A DNA stretch of 63,365 bases from an uncultured Pseudokineococcus sp. (GCF_947499845.1 NZ_CANMPM010000017.1:1-63365); one strand, 5' to 3'; counted from the first letter of the stretch, positions 26,982 through 38,087 are shown. Notes: generated from the sequence alone by a model not told the origin. Numbers and translations: made by a program.

Positions 26982-28090
26982 GCACGTCCACCCAGCACGG
27001 GGAGAGCGGGGCGCGGGCGCCCGGGCGGCCCGAGGGGCGCGGCCCCTCGCGCGGCGGCGGCCTCGCGCGCGTCGGGTCGACCGTCCTGCGCGCCGTGCTC
27101 ACCCAGCGCGTGCTCCTCCTCGTCGTGCTCCTGGTCCTGGTCCTGGGGTTCTTCCTCAACCTGAGCGCCCGCAACTACCTGGCGGCGCCCTTCGACGGCC
27201 GCTACCTCGGCCTGGCGCTCATCAACCTGCCGCCGCTGGTGATGCTGGCGCTCGCGGAGCTGCTCGTCATCACCTCCGGCCGCGGCGGCATCGACCTGTC
27301 GGTCGGCGCGATCGTGTCGCTGACCGGCATGGTGTTCGGCCTCGCCCACGGCCAGTGGGGCTGGCCGCTCGTGCCCGCCGTGCTGCTCGCCGCGGCCTTC
27401 GGCGCCCTGTGCGGCGCGGTCAACGGCGGGCTCGTGGCCTACCTCGGCTTCCCGCCGCTCATCACGACGCTCGCGACGTACTACGCCTTCTCGTCGCTCG
27501 CCATCGTCATCACCAGCCAGCAGCCCATCAGCACCGCCCCGATCCAGGACCTCTACGTCCTCGCGCGCGCCGTGCCGGTGGTCGGCGACGTCGCCCTGCC
27601 GCTGAGCCTCCTCGTGTTCCTCCTGCCCACGGTCGTCGTCGTCTGGCTCCTGCTGGCGCGGACGGCCTGGGGGCGGCGGGTGTACGCCATCGGCACGAAC
27701 GACGTCGCGGCCGAGTGGTCCGGCATCGACGTCCGGCGCACGCGCTTCCTGGCCTTCACGGCGGCCGGCCTCATCTCGGGCCTCGTCGCGGTCGTGACCA
27801 CCGCGCAGTTCGCCTCGGCGCGCCCCGACGCCGGCACCGCGGGCAACGGCCTGGCGCTGCCCGCCATCACCATCGCCGTGCTCGGCGGCGTCGCCATCAC
27901 GGGCGGCATCGGGCGCGTCTCGGGCGTCGTCCTGGCCGCCCTGCTCGTGGTCTGGCTCAACGCGGGCATCCTGCTCGCGGTGGCGGGCAACACCGGCACC
28001 CAGCTGCAGCTCCTGGCCCTCGGCGCCGTGCTCGTGGCGGCGGCCCTCCTCAACGGCCTCGCCGTGCGACGGTACGGAGCGGTGACCTAG
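26978..28090 (+). CDS. rhaQ: Rhamnose ABC transporter permease 2
   Basis: Second sugar permease, 370 aa, pairing with the preceding permease. An N-terminal hydrophilic stretch of ~35 residues precedes LLLVVLLVLVLGFFLNLS; GGIDLSVGAIVSLTG and LGGVAITGGIGRVSGVVLA are the family motifs. AGGAGG lies 6 bases before GTG 26978. It ends 91 bases before lutA, so transporter and lut genes may be one transcript. Confidence 0.91.
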   Translation: MSTSTQHGESGARAPGRPEGRGPSRGGGLARVGSTVLRAVLTQRVLLLVVLLVLVLGFFLNLSARNYLAAPFDGRYLGLALINLPPLVMLALAELLVITSGRGGIDLSVGAIVSLTGMVFGLAHGQWGWPLVPAVLLAAAFGALCGAVNGGLVAYLGFPPLITTLATYYAFSSLAIVITSQQPISTAPIQDLYVLARAVPVVGDVALPLSLLVFLLPTVVVVWLLLARTAWGRRVYAIGTNDVAAEWSGIDVRRTRFLAFTAAGLISGLVAVVTTAQFASARPDAGTAGNGLALPAITIAVLGGVAITGGIGRVSGVVLAALLVVWLNAGILLAVAGNTGTQLQLLALGAVLVAAALLNGLAVRRYGAVT

Positions 28091-28181
28091 CGGTGCGCCC
28101 TCCGACGACGGACGCCGGCGCGGCGACGACCCTGACGACGACGAAGTGGACGACGACGACGACCGACGACGGGAGGTCCGC

Positions 28182-29036
28182 GTGCGGATCGCGGTGATGG
28201 CCACGTGCCTGGGCGACGCCGTCGCCCCGCAGGCGGTGCGCGCGACGGTGGAGCTGCTCGAGCGGCTCGGGCACGACGTCGTCTTCCCGCCCGGGCAGAC
28301 CTGCTGCGGGCAGATGCACGTCAACACGGGCTACCTGCGCGAGGCGCTGCCCGTCGTCCGGCACGCGACCGAGGTCTTCGGGCCGGTCGCGGACGGGGAG
28401 TGGGACGCCGTCGTCGCGCCCTCGGGCAGCTGCACCGGCTGCGTGCGCCACCAGCACGCCATGGTGGCCCGCCGCGGCGGCGACGAGGCGCTCGCCGTGC
28501 GCGCGGAGGCCGTCGCCGCCCGCACGTACGAGCTGTCCGAGCTGCTCGTCGACGTCCTCGGCGTCACGGACGTCGGGGCCTACTACCCGCACCGCGTGAC
28601 CTACCACCCGACCTGCCACTCGCTGCGGATGCTCCGGGTCGGCGACAAGCCGCTGCAGCTGCTGCGGGCGGTGCGCGGGCTCGAGCTCGTCGAGCTCCCC
28701 GACGCCGAGGTCTGCTGCGGCTTCGGCGGCACCTTCGCCCTGAAGAACGCCGACACCTCGACGGCCATGCTCGCCGACAAGATGAGCGCGGTGCTGTCCA
28801 CCGGCGCGGAGGTCTGCAGCGCGGGCGACTCCTCCTGCCTGCTCCACATCGGCGGGGGCCTCGGCCGGCTGCGGACCGGGGTCCGGACCGTGCACCTCGC
28901 GGAGGTCCTCGCGAGCACGGAGGCGACGCAGACGCCGTCGGCGCGCTCCCTCGCCGCCGGGGTCGCCGCGGGCGTCCCGCGGACGGAGACGGGCGAGGAC
29001 CCGGCCGCCGACCCGACCGAGGAGGCCCCGGTATGA
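28182..29036 (+). CDS. lutA: L-lactate utilisation protein LutA (cysteine-rich Fe-S subunit)
   Basis: Subunit of the LutABC L-lactate dehydrogenase complex. Two CCG domains carry the cluster and disulfide-type cysteines: GQTCCGQMHVNTGY and SCTGCVRHQHA in the first half, HPTCHSLRML, VCCGFGGTFALKN and SSCLLHIGG in the second. The length of 284 aa exceeds the ~240 typical of LutA because of a C-terminal Thr/Pro/Glu-rich tail. GTG 28182 has GGGAGG upstream. ATGA overlap with lutB. Confidence 0.92.
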   Translation: MRIAVMATCLGDAVAPQAVRATVELLERLGHDVVFPPGQTCCGQMHVNTGYLREALPVVRHATEVFGPVADGEWDAVVAPSGSCTGCVRHQHAMVARRGGDEALAVRAEAVAARTYELSELLVDVLGVTDVGAYYPHRVTYHPTCHSLRMLRVGDKPLQLLRAVRGLELVELPDAEVCCGFGGTFALKNADTSTAMLADKMSAVLSTGAEVCSAGDSSCLLHIGGGLGRLRTGVRTVHLAEVLASTEATQTPSARSLAAGVAAGVPRTETGEDPAADPTEEAPV

Positions 29037-30526
29037 GCACGACCGACCTGCCGACGCCGACCGTGCGCCCCGCGCACGCCCCGGCCGGCACCGGGCACCT
29101 GCGCGGGACCCGTCCCTTCCCCGCCGAGGCGCGGGACGCGCTGGCGAACACCCAGCTGCGCCGGAACCTCGGCAAGGCGACGGGCGTCATCCGCGCCAAG
29201 CGCGCCGCCGTCGTCGACGAGGTGCCCGACTGGGAAGCCCTGCGGCGCAGCGGGTCCGCCATCAAGGCCGATGTCATGGCGCGCCTGCCCGAGCTGCTCG
29301 AGCAGCTCGAGGCGGCCGTGACCGCGCGCGGCGGCGTCGTCCACTGGGCCCGGGACGCCGCGGAGGCCAACGCGATCGTGCTCGACCTCGTGCGCGCCGC
29401 GGGCGGCGACGAGGTGGTCAAGGTCAAGTCGATGGCGACGCAGGAGACGGGGCTCAACGAGGCCCTCGAGGCCGGCGGCGTCGCGGCGTGGGAGACCGAC
29501 CTCGCCGAGCTCATCGTCCAGCTCGGCGACGACCGGCCCAGCCACATCCTCGTGCCCGCGATCCACCGCAACCGCAGCGAGATCCGCGAGATCTTCCTGC
29601 GCGAGATGCCGGACGTGGACCCCGACCTCACCGACGAGCCGCGCCGCCTCGCGATGGCGGCCCGCACCCACCTGCGCCGCAAGTTCCTCGGCGCGAAGGT
29701 CGCCGTCAGCGGCGCCAACTTCGCCGTCGCCGACACCGGCACGCTGTCCGTCGTCGAGTCCGAGGGCAACGGCCGGATGTGCCTGACCCTGCCGGAGACG
29801 CTCATCACGCTCATGGGCGTGGAGAAGGTCGTGCCGACGTGGTCCGACCTCGAGGTCTTCCTCCAGCTCCTGCCGCGCAGCTCGACCGGCGAGCGGATGA
29901 ACCCGTACACGTCGACCTGGACCGGGGTCACCCCGGGCGACGGCCCGCAGGCCTTCCACCTCGTCCTCATGGACAACGGCCGCAGCGGCGTCCTCGCCGA
30001 CCCCGACGGGCGCGAGGCCCTGCACTGCATCCGCTGCTCGGCGTGCCTCAACGTCTGCCCGGTGTACGAGCGCGCCGGCGGGCACGCCTACGGGTCGGTC
30101 TACCCCGGACCCATCGGGGCCGTGCTGTCGCCGCTGCTCACGGGCATCACGGGCGAGGACGACGTCAACGCCTCGCTCCCGTACGCCTCCTCGCTCTGCG
30201 GCGCGTGCTTCGACGCCTGCCCCGTGCGCATCGACATCCCCAACCTCCTCGTGCAGCAGCGCGCGGCGTCCGTGGAGAGCCACCACCGGCCCACGGGCCA
30301 GGACGTCGCCATGCGCGCCGCCCGGGTGGCGATGACGTCCGCCGGCCGCTTCCGCGCCGCGGAGAAGGGCCTCGGCCTCGGCCGGGTCCTCGGCGGCCGC
30401 AGCGGGCGCATCACCGCGCTGCCCTGGCCGGCCTCGCGGTGGACGGCGAGCCGCGACGTCCCCGTGCCGCCCGCCGAGACCGCGCGCGACTGGTTCGCCC
30501 GCACGCGCCCGGGGCGGGAGCGGTGA
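29033..30526 (+). CDS. lutB: L-lactate utilisation iron-sulfur protein LutB
   Basis: Central Fe-S protein of LutABC, 497 aa. The N-terminal LUD domain includes KVKSMATQETGLNEAL and ANFAVADTGTLSVVESEGN. The C-terminal half has two ferredoxin-type clusters: CIRCSACLNVCPVYE (about residue 335) and LCGACFDACPVRIDIP (about 390). It accepts electrons during L-lactate oxidation to pyruvate. It overlaps both lutA (ATGA) and lutC (GTGA). Confidence 0.95.
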   Translation: MSTTDLPTPTVRPAHAPAGTGHLRGTRPFPAEARDALANTQLRRNLGKATGVIRAKRAAVVDEVPDWEALRRSGSAIKADVMARLPELLEQLEAAVTARGGVVHWARDAAEANAIVLDLVRAAGGDEVVKVKSMATQETGLNEALEAGGVAAWETDLAELIVQLGDDRPSHILVPAIHRNRSEIREIFLREMPDVDPDLTDEPRRLAMAARTHLRRKFLGAKVAVSGANFAVADTGTLSVVESEGNGRMCLTLPETLITLMGVEKVVPTWSDLEVFLQLLPRSSTGERMNPYTSTWTGVTPGDGPQAFHLVLMDNGRSGVLADPDGREALHCIRCSACLNVCPVYERAGGHAYGSVYPGPIGAVLSPLLTGITGEDDVNASLPYASSLCGACFDACPVRIDIPNLLVQQRAASVESHHRPTGQDVAMRAARVAMTSAGRFRAAEKGLGLGRVLGGRSGRITALPWPASRWTASRDVPVPPAETARDWFARTRPGRER

Positions 30527-31197
30527 GCGCCCCGGCGGGGGCGCGGGGGAGCGCCCGCGAGGAGGTGCTCGCCCGCCTGCGCGCCGGGCGCGACGCCGGG
30601 GCGCCGCGCACGGCGCCCGGCCCCGTGCCGCGCGACTACGCCCGCCGCGGGGCGCACGACCCCGGCAGCCCCGGCGCGCTCGACCTCCTCGTCGAGCGGG
30701 TGGAGGACTACCGGGCGACCGTGACGCGGGTCGCGCGGCCCGGGGACGTCGCCGGCGTCGTCGCCCGCCTGCTGGGGGACGCCGGCTCGGTCGCCGTCCC
30801 GCCCGGCGCCGACCGGGCGTGGCTGACGGGCATCGGCGGCAGGGGCGCCGTCGTGCACGTCGACGGCGACCCGCGCCCGCTCACGACGGCCGACCTCGAC
30901 CGCGTGGACGCCGTCGTCACGGGCGCGGCGGTCGCCGTCGCCGAGACGGGCACGCTCGTCCTCGACGCCGCGGCCGGCGACCAGGGACGGCGGCTGCTGA
31001 CCCTCGTGCCCGACCACCACGTCTGCGTCGTCCGCGCCGAGGACGTCGTCGGCACGGTCCCGGAGGCGCTCGCCCGCCTCGACCCGCTGCACCCGCTGAC
31101 CTTCGTCAGCGGCCCGAGCGCCACGAGCGACATCGAGCTCGACCGGGTCGAGGGCGTCCACGGGCCGCGGCGCCTCGACGTCGTGCTCGTCGGCTGA
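30523..31197 (+). CDS. lutC: L-lactate utilisation protein LutC
   Basis: Third LutABC subunit, a single LUD domain of 224 aa. ALAVAETGTL-like sequence (AVAVAETGTLVLDA) and the family end-motif SGPSATSDIELDRVEGVHGP are clear. GTG 30523 overlaps the lutB stop. The operon ends here; thuA-like lies convergent 28 bases away. Located after the rhamnose transporter, its likely job is to oxidise the lactate that RhaEW produces. Confidence 0.94.
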   Translation: MSAPAGARGSAREEVLARLRAGRDAGAPRTAPGPVPRDYARRGAHDPGSPGALDLLVERVEDYRATVTRVARPGDVAGVVARLLGDAGSVAVPPGADRAWLTGIGGRGAVVHVDGDPRPLTTADLDRVDAVVTGAAVAVAETGTLVLDAAAGDQGRRLLTLVPDHHVCVVRAEDVVGTVPEALARLDPLHPLTFVSGPSATSDIELDRVEGVHGPRRLDVVLVG

Positions 31198-31225
31198 CTT
31201 CCTGCTCGCGAGGTGACGTGGCGCC

Positions 31226-31969
31226 TCAGGCCCGGGGCGCCGGCGCCGCCGCCAGCCACCGCACGAGCCGGTCGAGCAGGGCGCGGTGCCCGGCGCTCGC
31301 GAGGGACCGCTCGTCGTGGCCGAGGGCGTCGTAGGCCGTGCGCAGGCCGCCCGGCTCCTCGCGGACCCACGCCAGGGGGTGGGTCCGGCCGTCGTGCGCG
31401 GCGTCCGCGAGCACGACGACGTCGTCGGCCACGCGCAGGTCGCAGTAGACCTCGTCGACGAGCTCGACGACGTCGGGCACCGCGGGACCGTCCCCGGCCA
31501 GCAGCGGGTGGGCCCCCCGGTGCAGGCGCACCGACGCCGGCCCGATCTCCGGGTGCCAGGTGACGTCGCGGACCCAGCGCCCGCCGAGGCGGTCCTCCCA
31601 CGCGGGGACCTCGACGAAGGACGTCGCGGCGACGTGGCAGCCGAGCACGGCCCGCCCGTCGGCGCAGAAGGCGCGCAGCCCCTCCAGCGCCGGGCCCGGG
31701 GCGGGCGAGGGCGCGCCGTCGCGGGGCAGGCCCACGGACAGGACGAGCAGGTCCGGGCGGGCGGCCGGGTCCACCAGCCGCGCGAGGGCGTCCTCGACGG
31801 CGCCGACCTCGTCGGGCGTGACGTCGACCTTCAGGCCGGTGCCGCGGACCACCTCCGCGACCGCGGCGGCGGTCACGGGGAAGGGGTGCCACGGGTCGGC
31901 GTAGCGCCCCGCCCCGGCGACGACGAGGGCGCGGCCGGCGGGCGCGGCGGGGGCGGACGGGCTGCTCAT
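31226..31969 (-). CDS. ThuA-like domain protein
   Basis: A 247-aa protein of the glutamine-amidotransferase-like ThuA group, named after a trehalose-utilisation gene but of unknown reaction. GAGRYADPWHPFP at the N-terminus, VLGCHVAATSF in the middle and the HPLAWVREE ... YDALGHDERSL segment at the end are family features. ATG 31969 has AGGAGG upstream. Divergent from typA. Confidence 0.8.
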   Translation of the reverse strand: MSSPSAPAAPAGRALVVAGAGRYADPWHPFPVTAAAVAEVVRGTGLKVDVTPDEVGAVEDALARLVDPAARPDLLVLSVGLPRDGAPSPAPGPALEGLRAFCADGRAVLGCHVAATSFVEVPAWEDRLGGRWVRDVTWHPEIGPASVRLHRGAHPLLAGDGPAVPDVVELVDEVYCDLRVADDVVVLADAAHDGRTHPLAWVREEPGGLRTAYDALGHDERSLASAGHRALLDRLVRWLAAAPAPRA

Positions 31970-32051
31970 GCGGCCTCCTCGGGACGGGTCGAGCGGCGGG
32001 CGGAGCGGACGGGCCCCGGCTCGCCCGTCCGGCCCGGCGGGCGGGCCCGCC

Positions 32052-32057
32052 TAGACT
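32052..32057 (+). promoter_or_regulatory. typA -10 hexamer
   Basis: TAGACT lies 38 bases upstream of the ATG, giving a leader of roughly 30 bases, unlike the leaderless genes around it. Confidence 0.5.
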
Positions 32058-32095
32058 GCCGTGACCCCGACCTCCAGCGAGACGAGCGCACACCC

Positions 32096-34012
<1,917 letters not shown>

Positions 34013-34049
34013 CGCCGGGCGCCGGCCCTGCGACCTCCGGGGGCCGGAC

Positions 34050-34097
34050 GACGCACGAGGGGCGCACCCGCCGCGGCGGGTGCGCCCCTCGTGCGTC
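34050..34097. terminator. Bidirectional terminator between typA and aldo/keto reductase
   Basis: A 48-bp perfect palindrome (arms 34050-34073 and 34074-34097) sits between two converging genes, 37 bases after typA and 27 bases from the reductase stop. It can serve both strands. Confidence 0.85.
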
Positions 34098-34124
34098 CAG
34101 CCCCCGGGGACCGGGGGAGGCCGG

Positions 34125-35135
34125 TCAGCCCAGCCGCTGCTTCGGCGAGCTGTCGGCCGTGAGCGCCGGGTCGGTGGCCACGGCGTCGCCGAGGGCCTCG
34201 TCGATCTTCGCCATGGCGTCGGCGGGGATGCGGACGCCGGCGGCTGCCGCGTTGTCGTGCACCTGCTCGGGCTTCGACGCGCCGATGAGGGCGGCCGCGA
34301 CGTTGTCGTTCTGGAGCACCCAGGCGACGGCGAGCTGGGCCATGGACAGGCCGAGGTCGGAGGCCACCGGCTTGAGGTCCTGCACGCGGCCGAGGACGTC
34401 GTCGGACATCCAGCGGCTGATCATGTCCTTGCCGCCCTTGCTGTCCGTGGCGCGCGAGCCCTCCGGGGGCTGCTGGCCCGGCACGTACTTGCCGGTGAGC
34501 ACGCCCTGGGCGATGGGCGACCACACGACCTGCGAGATGCCGAGCTCTCGGGAGGTCGGGACGACCTCGCCCTCGATGACGCGCCACAGCGCGGAGTACT
34601 GCGGCTGGTTCGAGACGAGCTGGAAGCCCATCTCCTCGGCCAGCGCGTGCCCGGCGCGCAGCTGGTCGGCCGTCCACTCGCTCACGCCGACGTAGAGCAC
34701 CTTGCCCTGCCGGACGAGGTCGGCGAAGGCCCGCATCGTCTCCTCGAGCGGCGTCGCGTAGTCGTACCGGTGCGCCTGGTAGAGGTCGATGTGGTCGGTC
34801 TGCAGGCGGCGCAGCGACCCCTCGCAGGACTCGAGGACGTGCTTGCGCGACAGCCCGGTGTCGTTGGCGCCCTTCGGGCCCGTCGGGAAGTAGACCTTGG
34901 TGAAGATCTCGAGCGACTCGCGCCGCTCGCCCTTGAGCGCCTCGCCGAGCACCGTCTCGGCGCGGGTGTTGGCGTAGGTGTCGGCGGTGTCGAAGGTCGT
35001 GATGCCCGCGTCCAGCGCGGCGCGGACGCAGGCCGTGGCGGCCTCGTCCTCGACCTGCGAGCCGTGCGTGAGCCAGTTGCCGTAGGTGATCTCGGAGACC
35101 TTGAGGCCCGAGCGTCCGAGGAAGCGGTAGTCCAT
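34125..35135 (-). CDS. Aldo/keto reductase, Kv-beta-like, copy 1
   Basis: NADPH-dependent (alpha/beta)8 oxidoreductase of the AKR6/Kv-beta-like group, 336 aa. Catalytic-tetrad surroundings are visible: TFDTADTYANT (Asp, Tyr), the lysine-containing EIFTKVYFP and LYQAHRYDYATP; the cofactor end has ALIGASKPEQVHDN. No potassium channel gene is near, so a detoxification or general carbonyl-reductase role is more likely. It is about 88% identical, without gaps, to the adjacent copy. ATG 35135 has CAGGGT seven bases upstream. Confidence 0.92.
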   Translation of the reverse strand: MDYRFLGRSGLKVSEITYGNWLTHGSQVEDEAATACVRAALDAGITTFDTADTYANTRAETVLGEALKGERRESLEIFTKVYFPTGPKGANDTGLSRKHVLESCEGSLRRLQTDHIDLYQAHRYDYATPLEETMRAFADLVRQGKVLYVGVSEWTADQLRAGHALAEEMGFQLVSNQPQYSALWRVIEGEVVPTSRELGISQVVWSPIAQGVLTGKYVPGQQPPEGSRATDSKGGKDMISRWMSDDVLGRVQDLKPVASDLGLSMAQLAVAWVLQNDNVAAALIGASKPEQVHDNAAAAGVRIPADAMAKIDEALGDAVATDPALTADSSPKQRLG

Positions 35136-35180
35136 GCCCGCCACCCTGCCGCCGTCGGGTCGACCGCGCGCGCCGGGGCT

Positions 35181-35211
35181 CCCGGGGGCGCCCTCGGCGG
35201 GCGCCCCCGGG
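35181..35211 (-). terminator. Hairpin between the two aldo/keto reductase genes
   Basis: CCCGGGGGCGCCC (35181-35193) pairs perfectly with 35199-35211 across a five-base loop. It follows the stop of copy 2 by seven bases and precedes copy 1, separating the two transcripts. Confidence 0.7.
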
Positions 35212-35218
35212 GCGGGCC

Positions 35219-36229
35219 TCAGACCTCGCGCTCCTTCGGCGAGCTCTCGAGCGTGCGCGCGGGGTCGCTGACGACGGCGTCGCCGAGCACCTCGTCGATG
35301 CGCGCCATCGCGTCGGCCGGGATGCGCACGCCCGCGGCGGCGGCGTTGTCGGCCACCTGCTCCGGCTTCGAGGCGCCGATGATCGCGGTGGCGACGTTCT
35401 CGTTCTGCAGGACCCACGCGACGGCGAGCTGCGCCATCGAGAGGCCCAGGTCGGAGGCGACCGGCTTGAGGTCCTGCACCCGGGCGAGGACGTCGTCGGA
35501 CATCCAGCGGGCGATCATGCCCTTGCCGCCCTTCTCGTCCGTCGCGCGAGACCCCTCCGGCGGCTGCTGGCCGGGCACGTACTTGCCGGTGAGCACGCCC
35601 TGGGCGATGGGCGACCAGACCACCTGCGAGAGCCCGAGCTCACGGGAGGTCGGGACGACCTCGCCCTCGATGACGCGCCAGAGCGCCGAGTACTGGGGCT
35701 GGTTGGAGACGAGGTGGACCCCCAGCTCCTCCGCGAGGGCGTGGCCCGCGCGGATCTGGTCGGCCGTCCACTCGCTCACGCCCAGGTAGAGCACCTTGCC
35801 CTGCCGGACGAGGTCGGCGAAGGCCTGCATCGTCTCCTCGAGCGGCGTCGCGTAGTCGTACCGGTGCGCCTGGTAGAGGTCGATGTGGTCGGTCTGCAGG
35901 CGGCGCAGCGAGCCCTCGCAGGACTCGGTGATGTGCTTGCGCGACAGGCCCGTGTCGTTGGGGCCCTTCGGACCGGTCGGGCCGAACACCTTGGTGAGGA
36001 TCTCGAGGGACTCGCGCCGCTCGCCCGCCAGCGCCTTCCCGAGGACGGTCTCGGCGGCGGTGTTGGCGTAGACGTCGGCGGTGTCGAAGGTCGTGATGCC
36101 GGCGTCGAGGGCGGCGCGGACGCACGCCTGCGCGGCGTCGTCCTCGACCTGCGAGCCGTGCGTGAGCCAGTTGCCGTAGGTGATCTCGGAGATCTTGAAG
36201 CCCGAGCGGCCCAGGTGTCGGTAGTCCAT
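35219..36229 (-). CDS. Aldo/keto reductase, Kv-beta-like, copy 2
   Basis: Tandem paralogue of the previous gene, again 336 aa, with the same TFDTADVYANT, EILTKVFGP and YQAHRYDYATP motifs and AIIGASKPEQVADN. Differences cluster in the substrate-facing loop after KVF/KVY (FGPTGPKGP against YFPTGPKGA) and near the C-terminus. The start ATG at 36229 begins MDYRHLGRSGFK. Separated from copy 1 by its own hairpin. Confidence 0.92.
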   Translation of the reverse strand: MDYRHLGRSGFKISEITYGNWLTHGSQVEDDAAQACVRAALDAGITTFDTADVYANTAAETVLGKALAGERRESLEILTKVFGPTGPKGPNDTGLSRKHITESCEGSLRRLQTDHIDLYQAHRYDYATPLEETMQAFADLVRQGKVLYLGVSEWTADQIRAGHALAEELGVHLVSNQPQYSALWRVIEGEVVPTSRELGLSQVVWSPIAQGVLTGKYVPGQQPPEGSRATDEKGGKGMIARWMSDDVLARVQDLKPVASDLGLSMAQLAVAWVLQNENVATAIIGASKPEQVADNAAAAGVRIPADAMARIDEVLGDAVVSDPARTLESSPKEREV

Positions 36230-36306
36230 CCCGCCACCTTCGCGCCGCCGACCGGGTCGCGCCCGCCGACGGGCCCGCCACGCTCCTGCGGGGGCAGGAT
36301 GGCCGC

Positions 36307-37449
36307 GTGACGACGACGCCCGAGCACCCCGCCGAGCCCGACCCCGTCGCGCCCGGCACCACCCCCGGCGCCGACGGCGCGGAGCAGGTCGTGGCCGACG
36401 ACGTCGCCCAGGACGTGCTGCAGCAGGCGGCCGACGCCCTGGACGACGCCGTCGAGCGCGAGCTGGAGCCCGGCGAGGCCGAGGCCATGGAGTCCCTCGA
36501 CACGCCCCACCGGTTGCTGCTCGTCCACGCCCACCCCGACGACGAGACGATCGCGACGGGCGCGACCATCGCCGCGGCCGCCGCCGCGACGGGCACGTCG
36601 GTGACCCTCGTGACCTGCACCCGCGGCGAGCGCGGCGAGGTCCTGCCCGCGGTGCTGGCCGAGCACCCCGGGGTCGACGGCGACGAGGAGGCGCTCGCCG
36701 ACCTGCGCGTCCAGGAGCTGGCCTCCGCGGCCGAGGCGCTGGGCCTCGAGGACCACCGCTTCCTCGGCGCCGACGCCACCGGCCCCGACGGCGCCCCGGT
36801 GCGCTACCGCGACTCCGGCATGGCGTGGGCAACCGGCCCCGACGGTGAGGGGGGCGGCGACGGGACGAGCGCCCGCGCCGTGCCCGCGCCGGACGCCCCC
36901 GCGGGCGCCCTGTCCCTGGCCCCGCTGGACGAGGCGGCCGAGCACCTCGCGCGCGTGCTCCGCGAGGTCCGCCCCCAGGTCGTCGTCACCTACGAGCCGG
37001 GCGGCGGGTACGGCCACCCGGACCACGTCCGGGCCCACGAGATCACCCTGCGCGCCGTCGAGCTCGCCGCGGACCCGGCGGGCGCCGCCCCGTGGTCGGT
37101 GGCGCGCGTGCTGGGGCACGTGGCCGACGCCGAGCAGCTGCGCGCCGGCCTGCGGGAGCTGCGGGCCGACGGGCTCGCGACGATCGACCCCGACGGCGAG
37201 CTGCCGAGCCTCGCGGTGGGCGCGGACGACGTCGACGTCGTCGTCGACGCCTCCGCGGAGCTGCCGGCCAAGGTGGCCGCGCTGCGCGCCCACGCGAGCC
37301 AGGTCGAGCTGGGCCGGCGGTCCATGGCGATGACCAACGGCCTCCACCAGCCGCTCTCGGGCGTGGAGTCCTACCGGCTGCTGCGGGGGGAGCCGGTGCG
37401 CCCGCCCGGCGGCGAGCCCCTCACCGACCTGTTCGCGGGGCTCGCCTGA
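36307..37449 (+). CDS. mshB: N-acetyl-GlcN-inositol deacetylase, mycothiol synthesis
   Basis: Zinc-dependent deacetylase of the LmbE/PIG-L family, second committed step of mycothiol synthesis. The zinc motif AHPDDE lies at residues 74-79 and the second zinc histidine is in YGHPDHVRAHE. GTSVTLVTCTRGERGE and the C-terminal KVAALRAHASQVE fit MshB. The first ~65 residues are an acidic extension absent from most MshB proteins. GTG 36307 has CAGGAT six bases upstream. As in M. tuberculosis (Rv1170) it lies between typA and fdxA/dapC. Confidence 0.9.
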   Translation: MTTTPEHPAEPDPVAPGTTPGADGAEQVVADDVAQDVLQQAADALDDAVERELEPGEAEAMESLDTPHRLLLVHAHPDDETIATGATIAAAAAATGTSVTLVTCTRGERGEVLPAVLAEHPGVDGDEEALADLRVQELASAAEALGLEDHRFLGADATGPDGAPVRYRDSGMAWATGPDGEGGGDGTSARAVPAPDAPAGALSLAPLDEAAEHLARVLREVRPQVVVTYEPGGGYGHPDHVRAHEITLRAVELAADPAGAAPWSVARVLGHVADAEQLRAGLRELRADGLATIDPDGELPSLAVGADDVDVVVDASAELPAKVAALRAHASQVELGRRSMAMTNGLHQPLSGVESYRLLRGEPVRPPGGEPLTDLFAGLA

Positions 37450-37529
37450 GCGCCGGGCCGGCGGGCGGGGCGAGGCCGGACGACGGCCCGGCGGGCGGGG
37501 CGGGGCCGTCCGACGGGAGCGCGCCGCCC

Positions 37530-38009
37530 GTGGACGTCGACGACTACCGGCGAGCCGCCGGCCGCTTCGCCAGCGGCGTCTGCGTCGTCAGCACGCGCCT
37601 GCGGGGCCACGACCACGCCATCACCCTGAGCAGCTTCGCGTCGGTCTCCCTCGACCCGGTGCTCGTGCTCGTGTGCGTGCACGCCGACGCCCGGTTCTAC
37701 GACGCCGTCGAGGAGACGGGCACGTGGGGGCTCAGCGTGCTCGCCGCGCGGGCCCGGCCCGCCGCGACCTGGCTCGCCACCCCGGGGCGGCCCGTCGTGG
37801 ACCAGCTCGCGCGCGTCCCGCACCGGCGCGGCCCGCTCACGGGGGCGGCGCTACTCGAGGAGTCCGTCGCGACGATGGAGTGCGCCACCGAGGCCGAGCA
37901 CCCGGCCGGGACGCACGTCGTCCTCGTCGGCCGCGTGCTCGGCGTCTGGCTGGCGCCCGAGGACGAGCGGCCGCTGCTGCACCACCGCGGCGCCTACGCC
38001 GAGCTCTGA
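37530..38009 (+). CDS. Flavin reductase family protein
   Basis: Small FMN-binding split-barrel protein (159 aa from GTG 37530), with DDYRRAAGRFASGVCVVST, the flavin-site ITLSSFASVSLDPVLVLVCV and the end segment RPLLHHRGAYAEL. Such proteins supply reduced flavin to monooxygenases or are themselves FMN reductases; no partner is seen. GGGAG lies 10 bases before the GTG. An in-frame CTG at 37446, overlapping the mshB stop as CTGA, would add 28 low-complexity residues. Confidence 0.82.
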   Translation: MDVDDYRRAAGRFASGVCVVSTRLRGHDHAITLSSFASVSLDPVLVLVCVHADARFYDAVEETGTWGLSVLAARARPAATWLATPGRPVVDQLARVPHRRGPLTGAALLEESVATMECATEAEHPAGTHVVLVGRVLGVWLAPEDERPLLHHRGAYAEL

Positions 38010-38087
38010 GACGGGCGGGCGGGCCGGCGGACGGGCGCGCGTCGCGGGACGGGGGACGGGGGCCGGGGGCCGGGGGCCCCGGGCACG

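Noticed and set aside
34125-36229. Potassium-channel beta subunits
   Set aside because: The family name comes from animal homologues; no channel gene is nearby and the reductase catalytic residues are intact.
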